Shown piece by piece: positions 36,356-44,695 of a DNA stretch of 64,000 bases. The stretch is taken from positions 558,001 to 622,000 of the forward strand of contig DASZBM010000001.1 in NCBI GenBank assembly GCA_035944135.1. The letters are read 5' to 3'. The position numbers were made by a program, and so were the translations under genes. Origin of the DNA: Acidobacteriaceae bacterium (GTDB lineage: Bacteria; Acidobacteriota; Terriglobia; Terriglobales; Acidobacteriaceae). Within the stretch, counting starts at the first letter, position 1. Each line of letters starts with the position of its first letter. The notes beneath the pieces were generated by a model. That model saw only the letters and a list, made by a program, of their open reading frames with translations. It was not told the origin of the DNA and made no database searches.

Positions 36356-38188
36356 TTGCCAAACCCGCCTAATCCACTCATCTCTCCAGCGCTCGCCGTC
36401 GCCGTTCCTCTTCTCAGCGCGGCAATTCTGGCTGCCATCCGCAAATGGCTTTCACGCGTCGCGATGGACATTCTCGGGCTGCTCGTCTCGCTCGGCACAC
36501 TTGCCATCACGGTCGCCCTCCTCTATGGCGCTGTGCATCACGGCGCCAGTGTCTATTGGCTCGGCGGATGGTGGCCGCGTGGCTCTATGGCACTCGGCAT
36601 CGGCATGGTGATTGAGCCTATCGGCGCTGGCCTCGCCGTCCTTGCAGCCCTGCTGACTTCGCTGGCCCTGCTTTTTTCCTGGCGCTTCGTCGACTCCGGA
36701 CAGAAGCATCTTCATCCGCTCATGCTCATCTTTCTCGCCGCCATGTGTGGCTTCTCGCTCACCGGCGACCTATTCAACCTCTTCGTCTTCTTCGAGCTGA
36801 TGAGCATCGCCGCCTTTTCGCTCTGCGGATTGAAAATCGAAGAGCCTGCTCCTCTGCAGGGCTCCTTCAACTTCGCCATCACCAACAGCGTCGCCGGATT
36901 CATCGTGCTCACCGGCATCGCGCTTCTCTACTCCGTAACAGGCGCACTGAATATGGCGCAGATCGGGTTGTCCATCGGACAACGCCATGACCCGCTCGCC
37001 CTTTTCGGCTGCACGCTGCTCTTCTGCGGGTTTCTCACCAAGGCAGCCATTACGCCGTTTCACCTCTGGCTTCCCGACGCCCACGCCGTCGCTCCGACCC
37101 CTGTCTGCGTACTCTTCTCAGGGCTAATGGTCGAGCTCGGACTGTACGCAGTTGCGCGGATCTACTACGTGATCTTTGCGCAATCCTTCGCTCCTCACGC
37201 CTACGCTTTGCACTGCATACTCTTCGCGTTCGCAGTAGCAACGGTCCTCCTCGCCGCATTCATGTGCTACGCCGAACATCACCTCAAGCGCATGCTTGCG
37301 TTCTCCACGGTCTGCCACTCCGGCCTGATGCTTGCCGCCCTCGCCGCAGGAGGCCCGCTCGGCCTCGCCGCAATGATGGCCTATCTAGTCGCACACGCAT
37401 TCGTCAAAGGCGGCCTCTTCTTTCTCTCAGGCGTACTCCTGCATAACCAGCGCTCCATCACCGAGCGAGAACTCTTCGCCGCAGGTCGTCATCTGCCCTG
37501 GGCCGCAGCGCTCTGGATGCTCGGAGCACTCGGCCTGGCAGCAGCTCCACCACTCGCATTGTTGTTCGGTGAAGCCGCCGCTGAGCACGCCGCCGAATTG
37601 AGCCATCTTCACGGGCTCTCTGCCATCTTCATCATTGGAGGTGCGCTCACCTCAGCCGCTGTCCTGCGGGTTGGAATCCACACCTTCTTCGGCTGGGGCG
37701 ACGGCGCACTCAGCGACCGCGCGGCCGAGATCGGCGAGCTTCCCGAAACAGATCCAGAGCACCGCAGACTTCGCGTCTATCATCTCGTGCCTCCGGCCGT
37801 CTGCATGCTCCTTGCAATCGCTCTCTTCGTTGACCCCCATTGGCTCCGCGTGCTGCGAGACGCCGCTGCCGCAATGGCCAGCCAGGCTGCGTACCTGCAT
37901 ACGTCTTACACCGGTCAACACGTCCCACTCACGCAACCGTCCTGGCGCGAAGCTATCCCCGGCGCCATCGTACGCAGTGTGCTGGCACTCGTCCTTGGGC
38001 TGCTCCTGGCGCTTTCATCGGTCTTTCGCAACCGCCTGCCACGCCAACTGCGCATCGGCGCGTTCCTCGAACGCGGCTTCCATCCGCTGCGTGAGATGCA
38101 GAGCGGTCACCCCGGCGATTACGTTCTGTGGATGACGGTTGGGATTGCCACTTTCGGATCTGCTTTCATGCTACTTCTGCGTCGCTAG
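36356..38188 (+). CDS. Mrp/Mnh antiporter subunit D (NuoM/NuoN-like)
   Basis: 610 aa, starting at a TTG at 36356; an in-frame stop lies 33 bp upstream and the next ATG is 36 codons in, past the first helix. About 14-16 hydrophobic segments fit the proton-translocating antiporter fold. Key residues: ELMSIAAFSLCG holds the conserved helix-5 Glu (residue ~145), and AAITPFHLWLPDAHAVAPTPV the helix-7 Lys/His region. It is the only such large subunit in the operon. Its stop shares four bases (CTAG) with the stop of the converging VKOR-like gene. Confidence 0.9.
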   Translation: MPNPPNPLISPALAVAVPLLSAAILAAIRKWLSRVAMDILGLLVSLGTLAITVALLYGAVHHGASVYWLGGWWPRGSMALGIGMVIEPIGAGLAVLAALLTSLALLFSWRFVDSGQKHLHPLMLIFLAAMCGFSLTGDLFNLFVFFELMSIAAFSLCGLKIEEPAPLQGSFNFAITNSVAGFIVLTGIALLYSVTGALNMAQIGLSIGQRHDPLALFGCTLLFCGFLTKAAITPFHLWLPDAHAVAPTPVCVLFSGLMVELGLYAVARIYYVIFAQSFAPHAYALHCILFAFAVATVLLAAFMCYAEHHLKRMLAFSTVCHSGLMLAALAAGGPLGLAAMMAYLVAHAFVKGGLFFLSGVLLHNQRSITERELFAAGRHLPWAAALWMLGALGLAAAPPLALLFGEAAAEHAAELSHLHGLSAIFIIGGALTSAAVLRVGIHTFFGWGDGALSDRAAEIGELPETDPEHRRLRVYHLVPPAVCMLLAIALFVDPHWLRVLRDAAAAMASQAAYLHTSYTGQHVPLTQPSWREAIPGAIVRSVLALVLGLLLALSSVFRNRLPRQLRIGAFLERGFHPLREMQSGHPGDYVLWMTVGIATFGSAFMLLLRR

Positions 38189-38643
38189 CGCTGAGAGATC
38201 CCGCTTGAAAACACTCCAGCGATCAACTGCCGCCCTGCGTAGACCATCACTGCGGTCGCTGCCACCGTGCCCATGCACCAGCTACAAATCTTGCCGAATC
38301 GCATTACCTGTCGTGACGTGTTGAACATCGCGGCTCCGCCGTCGAGCAACAATTTTGCGCCAAGAACTTTGCGAGCCGCGCTGCATCCAGGCGCGCTTCG
38401 AATCAACAGCAAAGTCGTCCCATAGCTCGCAATTCCAAGCAGCGCGTCTGGAATTCCTAAAGGATGTGCCATAGCCGAGCCCGTGATCCCGTCTGAATCG
38501 AACACACTCGACGGCGGATCGGGCAGATGACTCACCACGCCGAGCTGATGAAGAGCCACAGGAACCAGTGTTACGAGTGCCGCAACATTTGCTCCGACCA
38601 ATAACTTATGGCTCTCTGTCGCAGACGAACTCTGGCCCATCAT
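38185..38643 (-). CDS. Degenerate vitamin K epoxide reductase (VKOR)-like membrane protein
   Basis: 152 aa from the ATG at 38643, with AAGG 7 nt upstream. Four hydrophobic segments are visible. HPLGIPDALLGIASYGTTLLLI matches the VKOR helix with the G-I-P-x-A-L-x-G motif, and KICSWCMGTVAATAVM near residue 117 is the redox CxxC. The loop where VKOR proteins normally have the shuttle cysteine pair (C...NC, before the GIP motif) reads SSVFDSDGITGSAMA without cysteines. Activity with quinones is therefore uncertain. It is the last of a PLD-SDR-VKOR gene set. Confidence 0.65.
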   Translation of the reverse strand: MMGQSSSATESHKLLVGANVAALVTLVPVALHQLGVVSHLPDPPSSVFDSDGITGSAMAHPLGIPDALLGIASYGTTLLLIRSAPGCSAARKVLGAKLLLDGGAAMFNTSRQVMRFGKICSWCMGTVAATAVMVYAGRQLIAGVFSSGISQR

Positions 38644-38654
38644 GATCACCTTGT

Positions 38655-39671
38655 TTATCCGTTCCGTTTAGCCAGAAGTGTTCCGCCTGCCGCAAGCACC
38701 AGCGCAGCCGCAGCGACAAACCAGTTGCGATGAAGCGTGACAAACACCTCTGCACTCGTCCGTTTCGAGCGGCCGTCGAACTTCCCTCGCGCGCTGTGCA
38801 CGCCCGGAACATAGTTGTATAGATCGTTGGGTGCATTCGGATCGCGCGGCTCTCCCTTGATCTGTTGCGAATCGTAACCTGTCTTGCCCAGATAACGATC
38901 CAGCAAGCCAGGCACAAACTTCTGTCCCACGATCGCTGCAACCGTCGGCGCTCCAACCCAATACTCCCGCCGCGGCCGTTTGGACATTCCCGCAGCGACG
39001 ACCACCTTCGCCGTAACCTCGGGTTCATAAATCGGCGGCACCGGCTGCGCGTCGTTCGGCATCCGGTTCTTCACCCAGTTGAACTGTGTCGTATTCATCG
39101 CGGGCATATGAACGGACGTAATCTGCACATTGCTGCCGTCGTGAATCAGTTCGCACCGCAGCGAATCAGTAAATCCATTGATCGCGTGTTTCGCCGCGCA
39201 GTACGCCGATTGCAATGGGATTGACCGGTACGCCAGCGCTGAGCCGATCTGGATGATCGTTCCCTTTCCCTTGCCATTTTCGCGCCTCATCATGCGCTTC
39301 AGCGCGGCCAGTGTTCCGTGTACGAACCCCAGGTACAGCACGTCCGTAACACGCTTGTAGTCCTCCGGCTCCATCTCTTTCACCGGAGAGAAGACGCTGA
39401 CCATCGCATCATTCACCCACACGTCGATCGGCCCGAACGCCTCTTCAACCTTGCTCGCCGCAGCCTCCACCTCAGCCGCGATCGAAACGTCTGTCGGAAC
39501 AACCAGGCCTTGCCCTCCGAGCACCTCGCACTCCTGCCTGCACGCTTCCAACGCTTCCGGATTTCGCGCGAGCAGCCCAACGCGCGCTCCTTGTCGTGCA
39601 AACCCATGTGCAATTGCGCGCCCTAAACCCGCAGACGCGCCTGTCACGACCACAACCAAACTATCGGACAT
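38655..39671 (-). CDS. Short-chain dehydrogenase/reductase with C-terminal membrane segment
   Basis: 338 aa. The Rossmann motif TGASAGLGRAIA (residues ~10-21), NDAMV in place of the usual NNAG near 88, the catalytic Ser in QIGSALAYRS near 143, and YCAAKHA (Tyr/Lys) near 156-160 place it in the classical SDR family. After residue ~235 there is a Pro/Lys-rich region and, at the end, the helix WFVAAAALVLAAGGTLLA, so it is probably membrane-tethered. Acidobacterial and myxobacterial SDRs of this build are common. The substrate is unknown. GAGG precedes the start by 7 nt. Confidence 0.85.
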   Translation of the reverse strand: MSDSLVVVVTGASAGLGRAIAHGFARQGARVGLLARNPEALEACRQECEVLGGQGLVVPTDVSIAAEVEAAASKVEEAFGPIDVWVNDAMVSVFSPVKEMEPEDYKRVTDVLYLGFVHGTLAALKRMMRRENGKGKGTIIQIGSALAYRSIPLQSAYCAAKHAINGFTDSLRCELIHDGSNVQITSVHMPAMNTTQFNWVKNRMPNDAQPVPPIYEPEVTAKVVVAAGMSKRPRREYWVGAPTVAAIVGQKFVPGLLDRYLGKTGYDSQQIKGEPRDPNAPNDLYNYVPGVHSARGKFDGRSKRTSAEVFVTLHRNWFVAAAALVLAAGGTLLAKRNG

Positions 39672-39681
39672 TCGTGTTCCT

Positions 39682-40827
39682 CTATTCGTCTCCGTTTTTT
39701 CTCTCTCGTGTCGTCTCGTCTGATCCTGCAGCGGCGGTAACTAACTCATGAAGCGCCTGCGTTACTGCGGCATGCACTTCCTCACGCATCGCCTCGCGCA
39801 CACCTTCCACTACTTCCTTGGGCTCAAGCTGCACATTGTCCCTCTTGTCCATCGCCCGGTCGAGAGCCTGCTCAACCGCCGGGCCAAGATTCAGCTCCTT
39901 CACTACCTTCTTGGCGACCTTCTTCGCCGGCACATTGATCAGGCCGCTGACCTCGGTAGCTTGTTGCGCCGGCATTGCACCGCTCCAATCAGAATCGAAC
40001 GTACTGATCATCTGCTTGGCGATCTTCGGATCATGAACAATGACGCCGATCTCTCGCCTTGCTTCGAGCTCCAGCTTCCGAAGACTTTGACTGCCCAGAA
40101 ACACCGACTTCCCATCGCGCATGATGGCGCGAGCATGAAGCCTCATCGGCAGCTTGCGCCCGGGTATCGTGCTGCCCTTATTGCTTGTGCTTCCAATCAC
40201 CCGCACATCCACGCCCTGCGAGATCTTCTCATTCAGCAACGTCACAAACTCGTTATCGCTGATCTTCATCTCGTACATCAGAAGCTGTTTCTTGGCTCCG
40301 CGTATAAAGGCCGTCAATTGCTCACGCGCATTCACCGGGCTCACAACGAAATCTTTGTTCCCCGCTGTATACGGCGTGCGCTTGGCGTCGCAATCAAACA
40401 GCCTGACCGCTTCCTGCACTAACCCTTTGTTCGAAGTGCTGATCGCGAAAGACCGGCTCAGCGTAATGTCCAGATGCGTGAAGTTGAACGCCAGCAGCAG
40501 CAGCTCTTTGCCGTCGACGATCATCATCTTGCCGTGATAACGCACCAAATCGTCCGCCGTCCGCGTCACCGTAATTCCGCGCTCCAGGGCACGCATCTCG
40601 AAACGCCGCAGCACCTTATCCCCGCCACGATTCGTATACGCAACCAGCGCTTGAACGGTAACCCCGCGCTCTACTGCTTCCACGAGCGCCTTTTCGATCT
40701 CCGGCCGGTCCAGGCGAAATATCAGGATCTGGATACACTTCTTCGCCCTGCGTATCGCAGAGAGCAACGGTTCTAGTCCTGCGTCGGGCTGCACATATAG
40801 CTTCACGGTTGATCCTTGCCGAGGCAC
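39682..40827 (-). CDS. Phospholipase D-like protein with one canonical and one altered HKD motif
   Basis: 381 aa from a GTG with GAGGGCG upstream. Two PLD domains are seen. The first HKD motif is HGKMMIVD near residue 97, canonical HxKxxxxD; the second is HARAIMRD near 232, with Arg replacing Lys. The first lacks the usual downstream G-S/T-x-N (it reads LLLLAFNFT), while the second is followed by FLGSQSL. The last ~80 residues are charged and helical. Two HKD motifs normally form one active site, so the Lys-to-Arg change may reduce activity. Possible roles include cardiolipin synthase-like or nuclease; neither can be chosen here. Confidence 0.8.
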   Translation of the reverse strand: MPRQGSTVKLYVQPDAGLEPLLSAIRRAKKCIQILIFRLDRPEIEKALVEAVERGVTVQALVAYTNRGGDKVLRRFEMRALERGITVTRTADDLVRYHGKMMIVDGKELLLLAFNFTHLDITLSRSFAISTSNKGLVQEAVRLFDCDAKRTPYTAGNKDFVVSPVNAREQLTAFIRGAKKQLLMYEMKISDNEFVTLLNEKISQGVDVRVIGSTSNKGSTIPGRKLPMRLHARAIMRDGKSVFLGSQSLRKLELEARREIGVIVHDPKIAKQMISTFDSDWSGAMPAQQATEVSGLINVPAKKVAKKVVKELNLGPAVEQALDRAMDKRDNVQLEPKEVVEGVREAMREEVHAAVTQALHELVTAAAGSDETTRERKNGDE

Positions 40828-40986
40828 ACCGATACGCCCTCAACGCGACGCGCGACGTTCTCTCGAAGAGGGATGCGCCAGAAGCCTTCCGGGATGTTTT
40901 TCTGCGCCCCCCAGATAGCCACAAAGCCGCTCAACTGCTTCTAACCAGATGAGTTTTATAAGCGTTGCTTCCCGGAGATCGACCCC

Positions 40987-42309
40987 ATGCTTCACCTTGT
41001 ACGACGACTCGCGATTCTTTCAGCCATCTGCGTGGCCTTTCACAGCGCACCTTTCTCCGCGCAATCACAGCCCGCGCAATCTCAACCCAGTTCTCCGCGC
41101 TCAACCGATCAGTCGACGCCGCAGAATCCGGCCGCGATCCCACAGACCACGCCGCCGCCCTCGTCCGCGGCGCCACCGCAACCTGCGCAACAACCCGGCA
41201 CCGTACCGGAGCAGGCAGCCCCGCCCTCCTCGACCGCACCTCAGGAGGTCCCAGCCCCTGCAGACCAAGCGACTCCCGCGCAGCCTCCGAGTACGCCCGC
41301 GACATCCGCTCCCGACAGCAACTCCGCACCTCCGGCGAAGCACCCGAAAGCGGCGAAAAAAGACAACGACAAGCCCATCGCCCAGGCCGACATCCACAAC
41401 GCGTCTCTCTGGCGTGACCCCGGCAGCATCGCCGACAAAGACATGTTCTACGGCGCAGGCGGCAAAGACGGTCAGCCGGTGCCTCCATTCAAGTTTCTCG
41501 AAGAGGACATGAATGGCACGAATCCCAAGGCAGATGTCGAAGACGCCAATGGTAAGAAATGGCGCATGAAGCTCGGCGAAGAGGCGCGCCCGGAGGTCGT
41601 CGCCTCGCGCCTTCTCTGGGCAGTCGGATACTACGTCAACGACGACTACCTCATCCACGTGGCCACCGTCCAGGGGCTCGACAACATGAAGCGCGGCGCC
41701 AAGCGCATTCACAACGGCGAACAGGTCATCGACGCTCGCTTCGCCCGCAAGCCTGGCAAAGATACAAAAGTTGGGATCTGGGAATGGAAGAACAACCCCT
41801 TCCGCGACACTCGCGAATTCAACGGTCTCCGCGTCATGATGGCAGTCCTGAACAGCTGGGATCTCAAAGATGTAAACAACGCCGTCTACACGAACAAGAA
41901 GACCGGTCGTCAGATCTTTCTTGTCAGTGACATCGGCGCCACCTTCGCCACCAACACTCTCGAGACCCATCGCTCCCAGGACAAAGGCAACGTGAAGAAC
42001 TACGTCGACTCGAAGTTCATCACCAAAACCACCGCAACGACCGTCGACTTCGGGACACCCGGCGCTCCAACCGGCGCTCTGATCAAAAGCGGCGGCATCC
42101 TCGCTGCCGATTACGTGAAGCGTAAGGGCTTCGAATGGATCGGCCAGAACATCCCACGCGAAGACGCGCGCTGGGTCGGGTCCATGCTCGGCCAGCTCAG
42201 CCATCAGCAACTCGTCGACGCCTTCCGCGCCGGTAACTTCCAGCCCGAATCCATCGACCAGTACGTCTCTGTTTTAGAAAGCCGTATCGCGCAGCTCAAA
42301 GCGCTTTAG
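40987..42309 (+). CDS. Secreted proline-rich protein of unknown family
   Basis: 440 aa with a signal peptide (ILSAICVAFHSAPFSA). Residues ~26-125 are a Pro/Ser/Gln/Ala-rich linker. The remaining ~310 residues form a folded domain with ASLWRDPGSIADKDMFYG, KADVEDANGKKWRMKLGEEARPEVVASRLLWAVGYYV, an IGATFATNTLE segment and a helical C-terminus (LGQLSHQQLVDAFRAGNF). The pattern KWRMKLG-E-ARPEVVASRLLWA with VSDIGATF is seen in secreted acidobacterial hypotheticals; a distant resemblance to secreted kinase-like folds was considered and not established. CGGAG lies 9 nt upstream. The downstream ORF repeats its last ~60 residues. Confidence 0.75.
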   Translation: MLHLVRRLAILSAICVAFHSAPFSAQSQPAQSQPSSPRSTDQSTPQNPAAIPQTTPPPSSAAPPQPAQQPGTVPEQAAPPSSTAPQEVPAPADQATPAQPPSTPATSAPDSNSAPPAKHPKAAKKDNDKPIAQADIHNASLWRDPGSIADKDMFYGAGGKDGQPVPPFKFLEEDMNGTNPKADVEDANGKKWRMKLGEEARPEVVASRLLWAVGYYVNDDYLIHVATVQGLDNMKRGAKRIHNGEQVIDARFARKPGKDTKVGIWEWKNNPFRDTREFNGLRVMMAVLNSWDLKDVNNAVYTNKKTGRQIFLVSDIGATFATNTLETHRSQDKGNVKNYVDSKFITKTTATTVDFGTPGAPTGALIKSGGILAADYVKRKGFEWIGQNIPREDARWVGSMLGQLSHQQLVDAFRAGNFQPESIDQYVSVLESRIAQLKAL

Positions 42310-42327
42310 CGGCCCAAAGGAATTCGA

Positions 42328-42662
42328 ATGATTCGCCGGCTAATGATGGTGTGTTCAGTTTGCCTCGCGGCAATCGGGTTCTCGCGCGCACAGAATCCAC
42401 CCGAGCCACCCGCGGCGCAACAGGCCTCGGCGCCCTCTGCCGGCAACAACACCGACAAAGGCAGTACCTGCGCCAGGACGGCTACGAATGGATCGGTCGC
42501 AATATCCCCCGCGCCGATGCACACTGGACCGGCTCACTCCTCGGCCAACTCAGCCATCAGCAACTCGTCGACGCATTTCGCGCGGGAAGTTTCACGTCCG
42601 AAGAAACGAACGAGTATGTCGCAGTTCTCGAGCAGCGCATCGCACGACTGAAGGAGCTCTAA
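42328..42662 (+). pseudogene. Frameshifted partial copy of the preceding secreted-protein gene
   Basis: From 42328 one frame encodes MIRRLMMVCSVCLAAIGFSRAQNPPEPPAAQQ, an intact signal peptide and Pro-rich start. That frame then loses all similarity near 42460. From there another frame (ending at 42662) encodes YEWIGRNIPRADAHWTGSLLGQLSHQQLVDAFRAGSF, closely matching the C-terminal 60 residues of the upstream protein. So a signal peptide and a C-terminal module are joined out of frame and the ~300-residue core is absent. The simplest reading is a duplicated gene that lost its middle by an out-of-frame deletion. A sequencing error restoring a short real protein cannot be excluded. Confidence 0.7.
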
Positions 42663-44500
42663 CTCCGAACTGCCACCGCGGCGTCTGCGCTCTCGGGCGT
42701 CTCTTGAAACTGGATATCGTGTAGCTGCCGATAAACTCCATCGCGCGCGATGAGTTCGTCATGCGTGCCCTGCTCCACAATCCGGCCGTCCTTCACCACG
42801 TAAATGCAGCTTGCCTTGCGAATCGTCGCGAGTCTGTGCGCGATCACAATCGACGTCTTGTTCTCCATTAGCCGGTCCAGCGCCTCAAACACCAGTTGCT
42901 CGCTGGCCGCATCAAGCCCCGAGCTCGGCTCATCGAGAATCAGGATCGGGCTGTTGCGAACGATCGCCCGGGCGATCGCAATTCGCTGCCGCTGCCCGCC
43001 CGACAGTGTAAGGCCGCGCTCACCGACCACTGTGTCGTACTTGTGCGGCAGCTTGTCGATGAACTCACTCGCATTAGCCGCCTGCGCAGCGCGCACAATC
43101 TCCGCATAACCCGCCTCCGGCCTGCCATACGCAATGTTGTCCCAGATCGTTCCGCTGAACAGCAGCGTATCCTGCATCACCAGGCTGATCTGCTCGCGCA
43201 ACGAACGCTGCTTCAACGTCCGCACATCGATTCCATCTACCTTCACCACACCGCTCGTCACGTCATAGAAACGCGGAATCAGGTTGACCAGCGTCGTCTT
43301 TCCCGAACCCGTCGGTCCCACGATCGCAATCGTGCTGCCCGCCTTCACGTGCATATTGATATCGCTCAGAATCGGGCGGTCGTTGTTGTAGCAGAAGTTC
43401 ACATTCTCCATGTCGATATCGCCGCGCAGCTTCGGCGCATTGCGCGCATCCGGCGCGTCACGCAACTCGTCCTCAACCTCGATTACCTCTTTGATCCGCT
43501 CATACCCGACGTCCGCCTTCGAGTAGGAATCCATGATCTTCGAGATGTCCTGCATCGGCTTGTACATGTTCTTGATGTAAGCGAGAAACACCACGATCGT
43601 TCCACCGCCCGCATCCACCACCACATTCGTCAACGCATGCATGCCGCCGAAATACAGCACCAGCGCCGTTCCGACTCCCGTCACGATACTCACCAGCGGA
43701 ACCAGCCGCGCCTTCAGTCTGCGCGCCTTCAGAGCTGCTTCTACCGTCTCCAGGCTCTCGCCTTCCAGCCGCTGGATCTCATAGTTCTCGCGCGCGAACG
43801 CCTTCACTACTCGAATGGAGCCAAGCACCTCCTGCACGACGGAGATCATCTTGCCTTCCTGCTTGCGCACCGCACGCGAATACTTCTTCACCTTCCGCGT
43901 ATACACATAAACAATCGTGAACAGAACCGGCACGACGGTCATCGCAATCAGCGTGAGCCGCCAGCTCAGATAAAACATCACGCCGATCATGCCGACGATT
44001 GTCGCAATATCCACCACGATGCTTAGCAACCCGGAAACAATAAACGTCTGAATCGCGTCAATGTCATCCGTCACTCTGCTGATCAGATCGCCCGTCTTCG
44101 ACTGATCGTGGTACGCCAGCGAAAGGCGTTGCACACGCGCATACAGCGCGCGACGAAGATCATGCGTCACCCACTGCCCTACCGTTGTTGTCACCCACTT
44201 CTCGCCGTACGTGCACACCGCATCCAGTAATGCGATGACCAGCACTGCCACGCAGGCCGCCACCAGGATGTGCATCGGGTTCATTCCGACAGTGCGGTGC
44301 AGGGTCCGCGTTAGCCAGCCGTGCTCGCCCTTATGCACGATGACATCATCCAGCACTACCTTCAGTGGCCACGGCTGCAAAACATCCGCAACGCTCTCAC
44401 CCGCAATCGCCAGCAGGCCGAGCCACAACGCTTTCCTGTGGGGGCGCAGCAGGCCCATCACGGTAATTGTCCGGCGTGGCGAATTCGCTTCCGTGGGCAT
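42659..44500 (-). CDS. MsbA-like ABC exporter (fused permease and ATPase)
   Basis: 613 aa from the ATG at 44500; a TTG at 44521 would add seven residues. Six hydrophobic helices occupy the first ~330 residues. The ATPase domain has Walker A GPTGSGKTTLVN near residue 395, Q-loop VMQDTLLFSG, signature LSGGQRQR near 500 and Walker B ILILDEPSSGLD with H-loop IVIAHRLAT. This is the type I exporter (ABCB) layout; such proteins export lipids, drugs or peptides as homodimers. No dedicated partner gene is adjacent. Its stop overlaps the end of the converging pseudogene by 4 bp. Confidence 0.92.
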   Translation of the reverse strand: MPTEANSPRRTITVMGLLRPHRKALWLGLLAIAGESVADVLQPWPLKVVLDDVIVHKGEHGWLTRTLHRTVGMNPMHILVAACVAVLVIALLDAVCTYGEKWVTTTVGQWVTHDLRRALYARVQRLSLAYHDQSKTGDLISRVTDDIDAIQTFIVSGLLSIVVDIATIVGMIGVMFYLSWRLTLIAMTVVPVLFTIVYVYTRKVKKYSRAVRKQEGKMISVVQEVLGSIRVVKAFARENYEIQRLEGESLETVEAALKARRLKARLVPLVSIVTGVGTALVLYFGGMHALTNVVVDAGGGTIVVFLAYIKNMYKPMQDISKIMDSYSKADVGYERIKEVIEVEDELRDAPDARNAPKLRGDIDMENVNFCYNNDRPILSDINMHVKAGSTIAIVGPTGSGKTTLVNLIPRFYDVTSGVVKVDGIDVRTLKQRSLREQISLVMQDTLLFSGTIWDNIAYGRPEAGYAEIVRAAQAANASEFIDKLPHKYDTVVGERGLTLSGGQRQRIAIARAIVRNSPILILDEPSSGLDAASEQLVFEALDRLMENKTSIVIAHRLATIRKASCIYVVKDGRIVEQGTHDELIARDGVYRQLHDIQFQETPESADAAVAVRS

Positions 44501-44636
44501 TCCCCTGTTGGACGCGTCCAAGTGTCACAAAAGACGCCCGTTCAGGCGCACTTCAGCCCTCCGGACGTGCACTCATTAGTAACAGGATCGCCATCCGGGC
44601 GAGGTTTTGGCTTTTGCCTTTGCTTTTCTTTCTGTC

Positions 44637-44687
44637 ATTCCCGAAGCGGGGTCCCCGGCGAACTCGCTCGCTGGGGTGCAAGGGAAT
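44637..44687. repeat. REP-like nested palindrome
   Basis: Outer arms ATTCCC (44637-44642) and GGGAAT (44682-44687) enclose a GC-rich stem CCCCGGCGA / TCGCTGGGG (44653-44661, 44668-44676; one G-U pair). It lies in the 195-bp gap between the ABC exporter and the GH13-type gene. The form resembles short intergenic palindromes I recall as frequent in Terriglobia genomes; copy number could not be checked. Confidence 0.6.
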
Positions 44688-44695
44688 CTGCTGTC

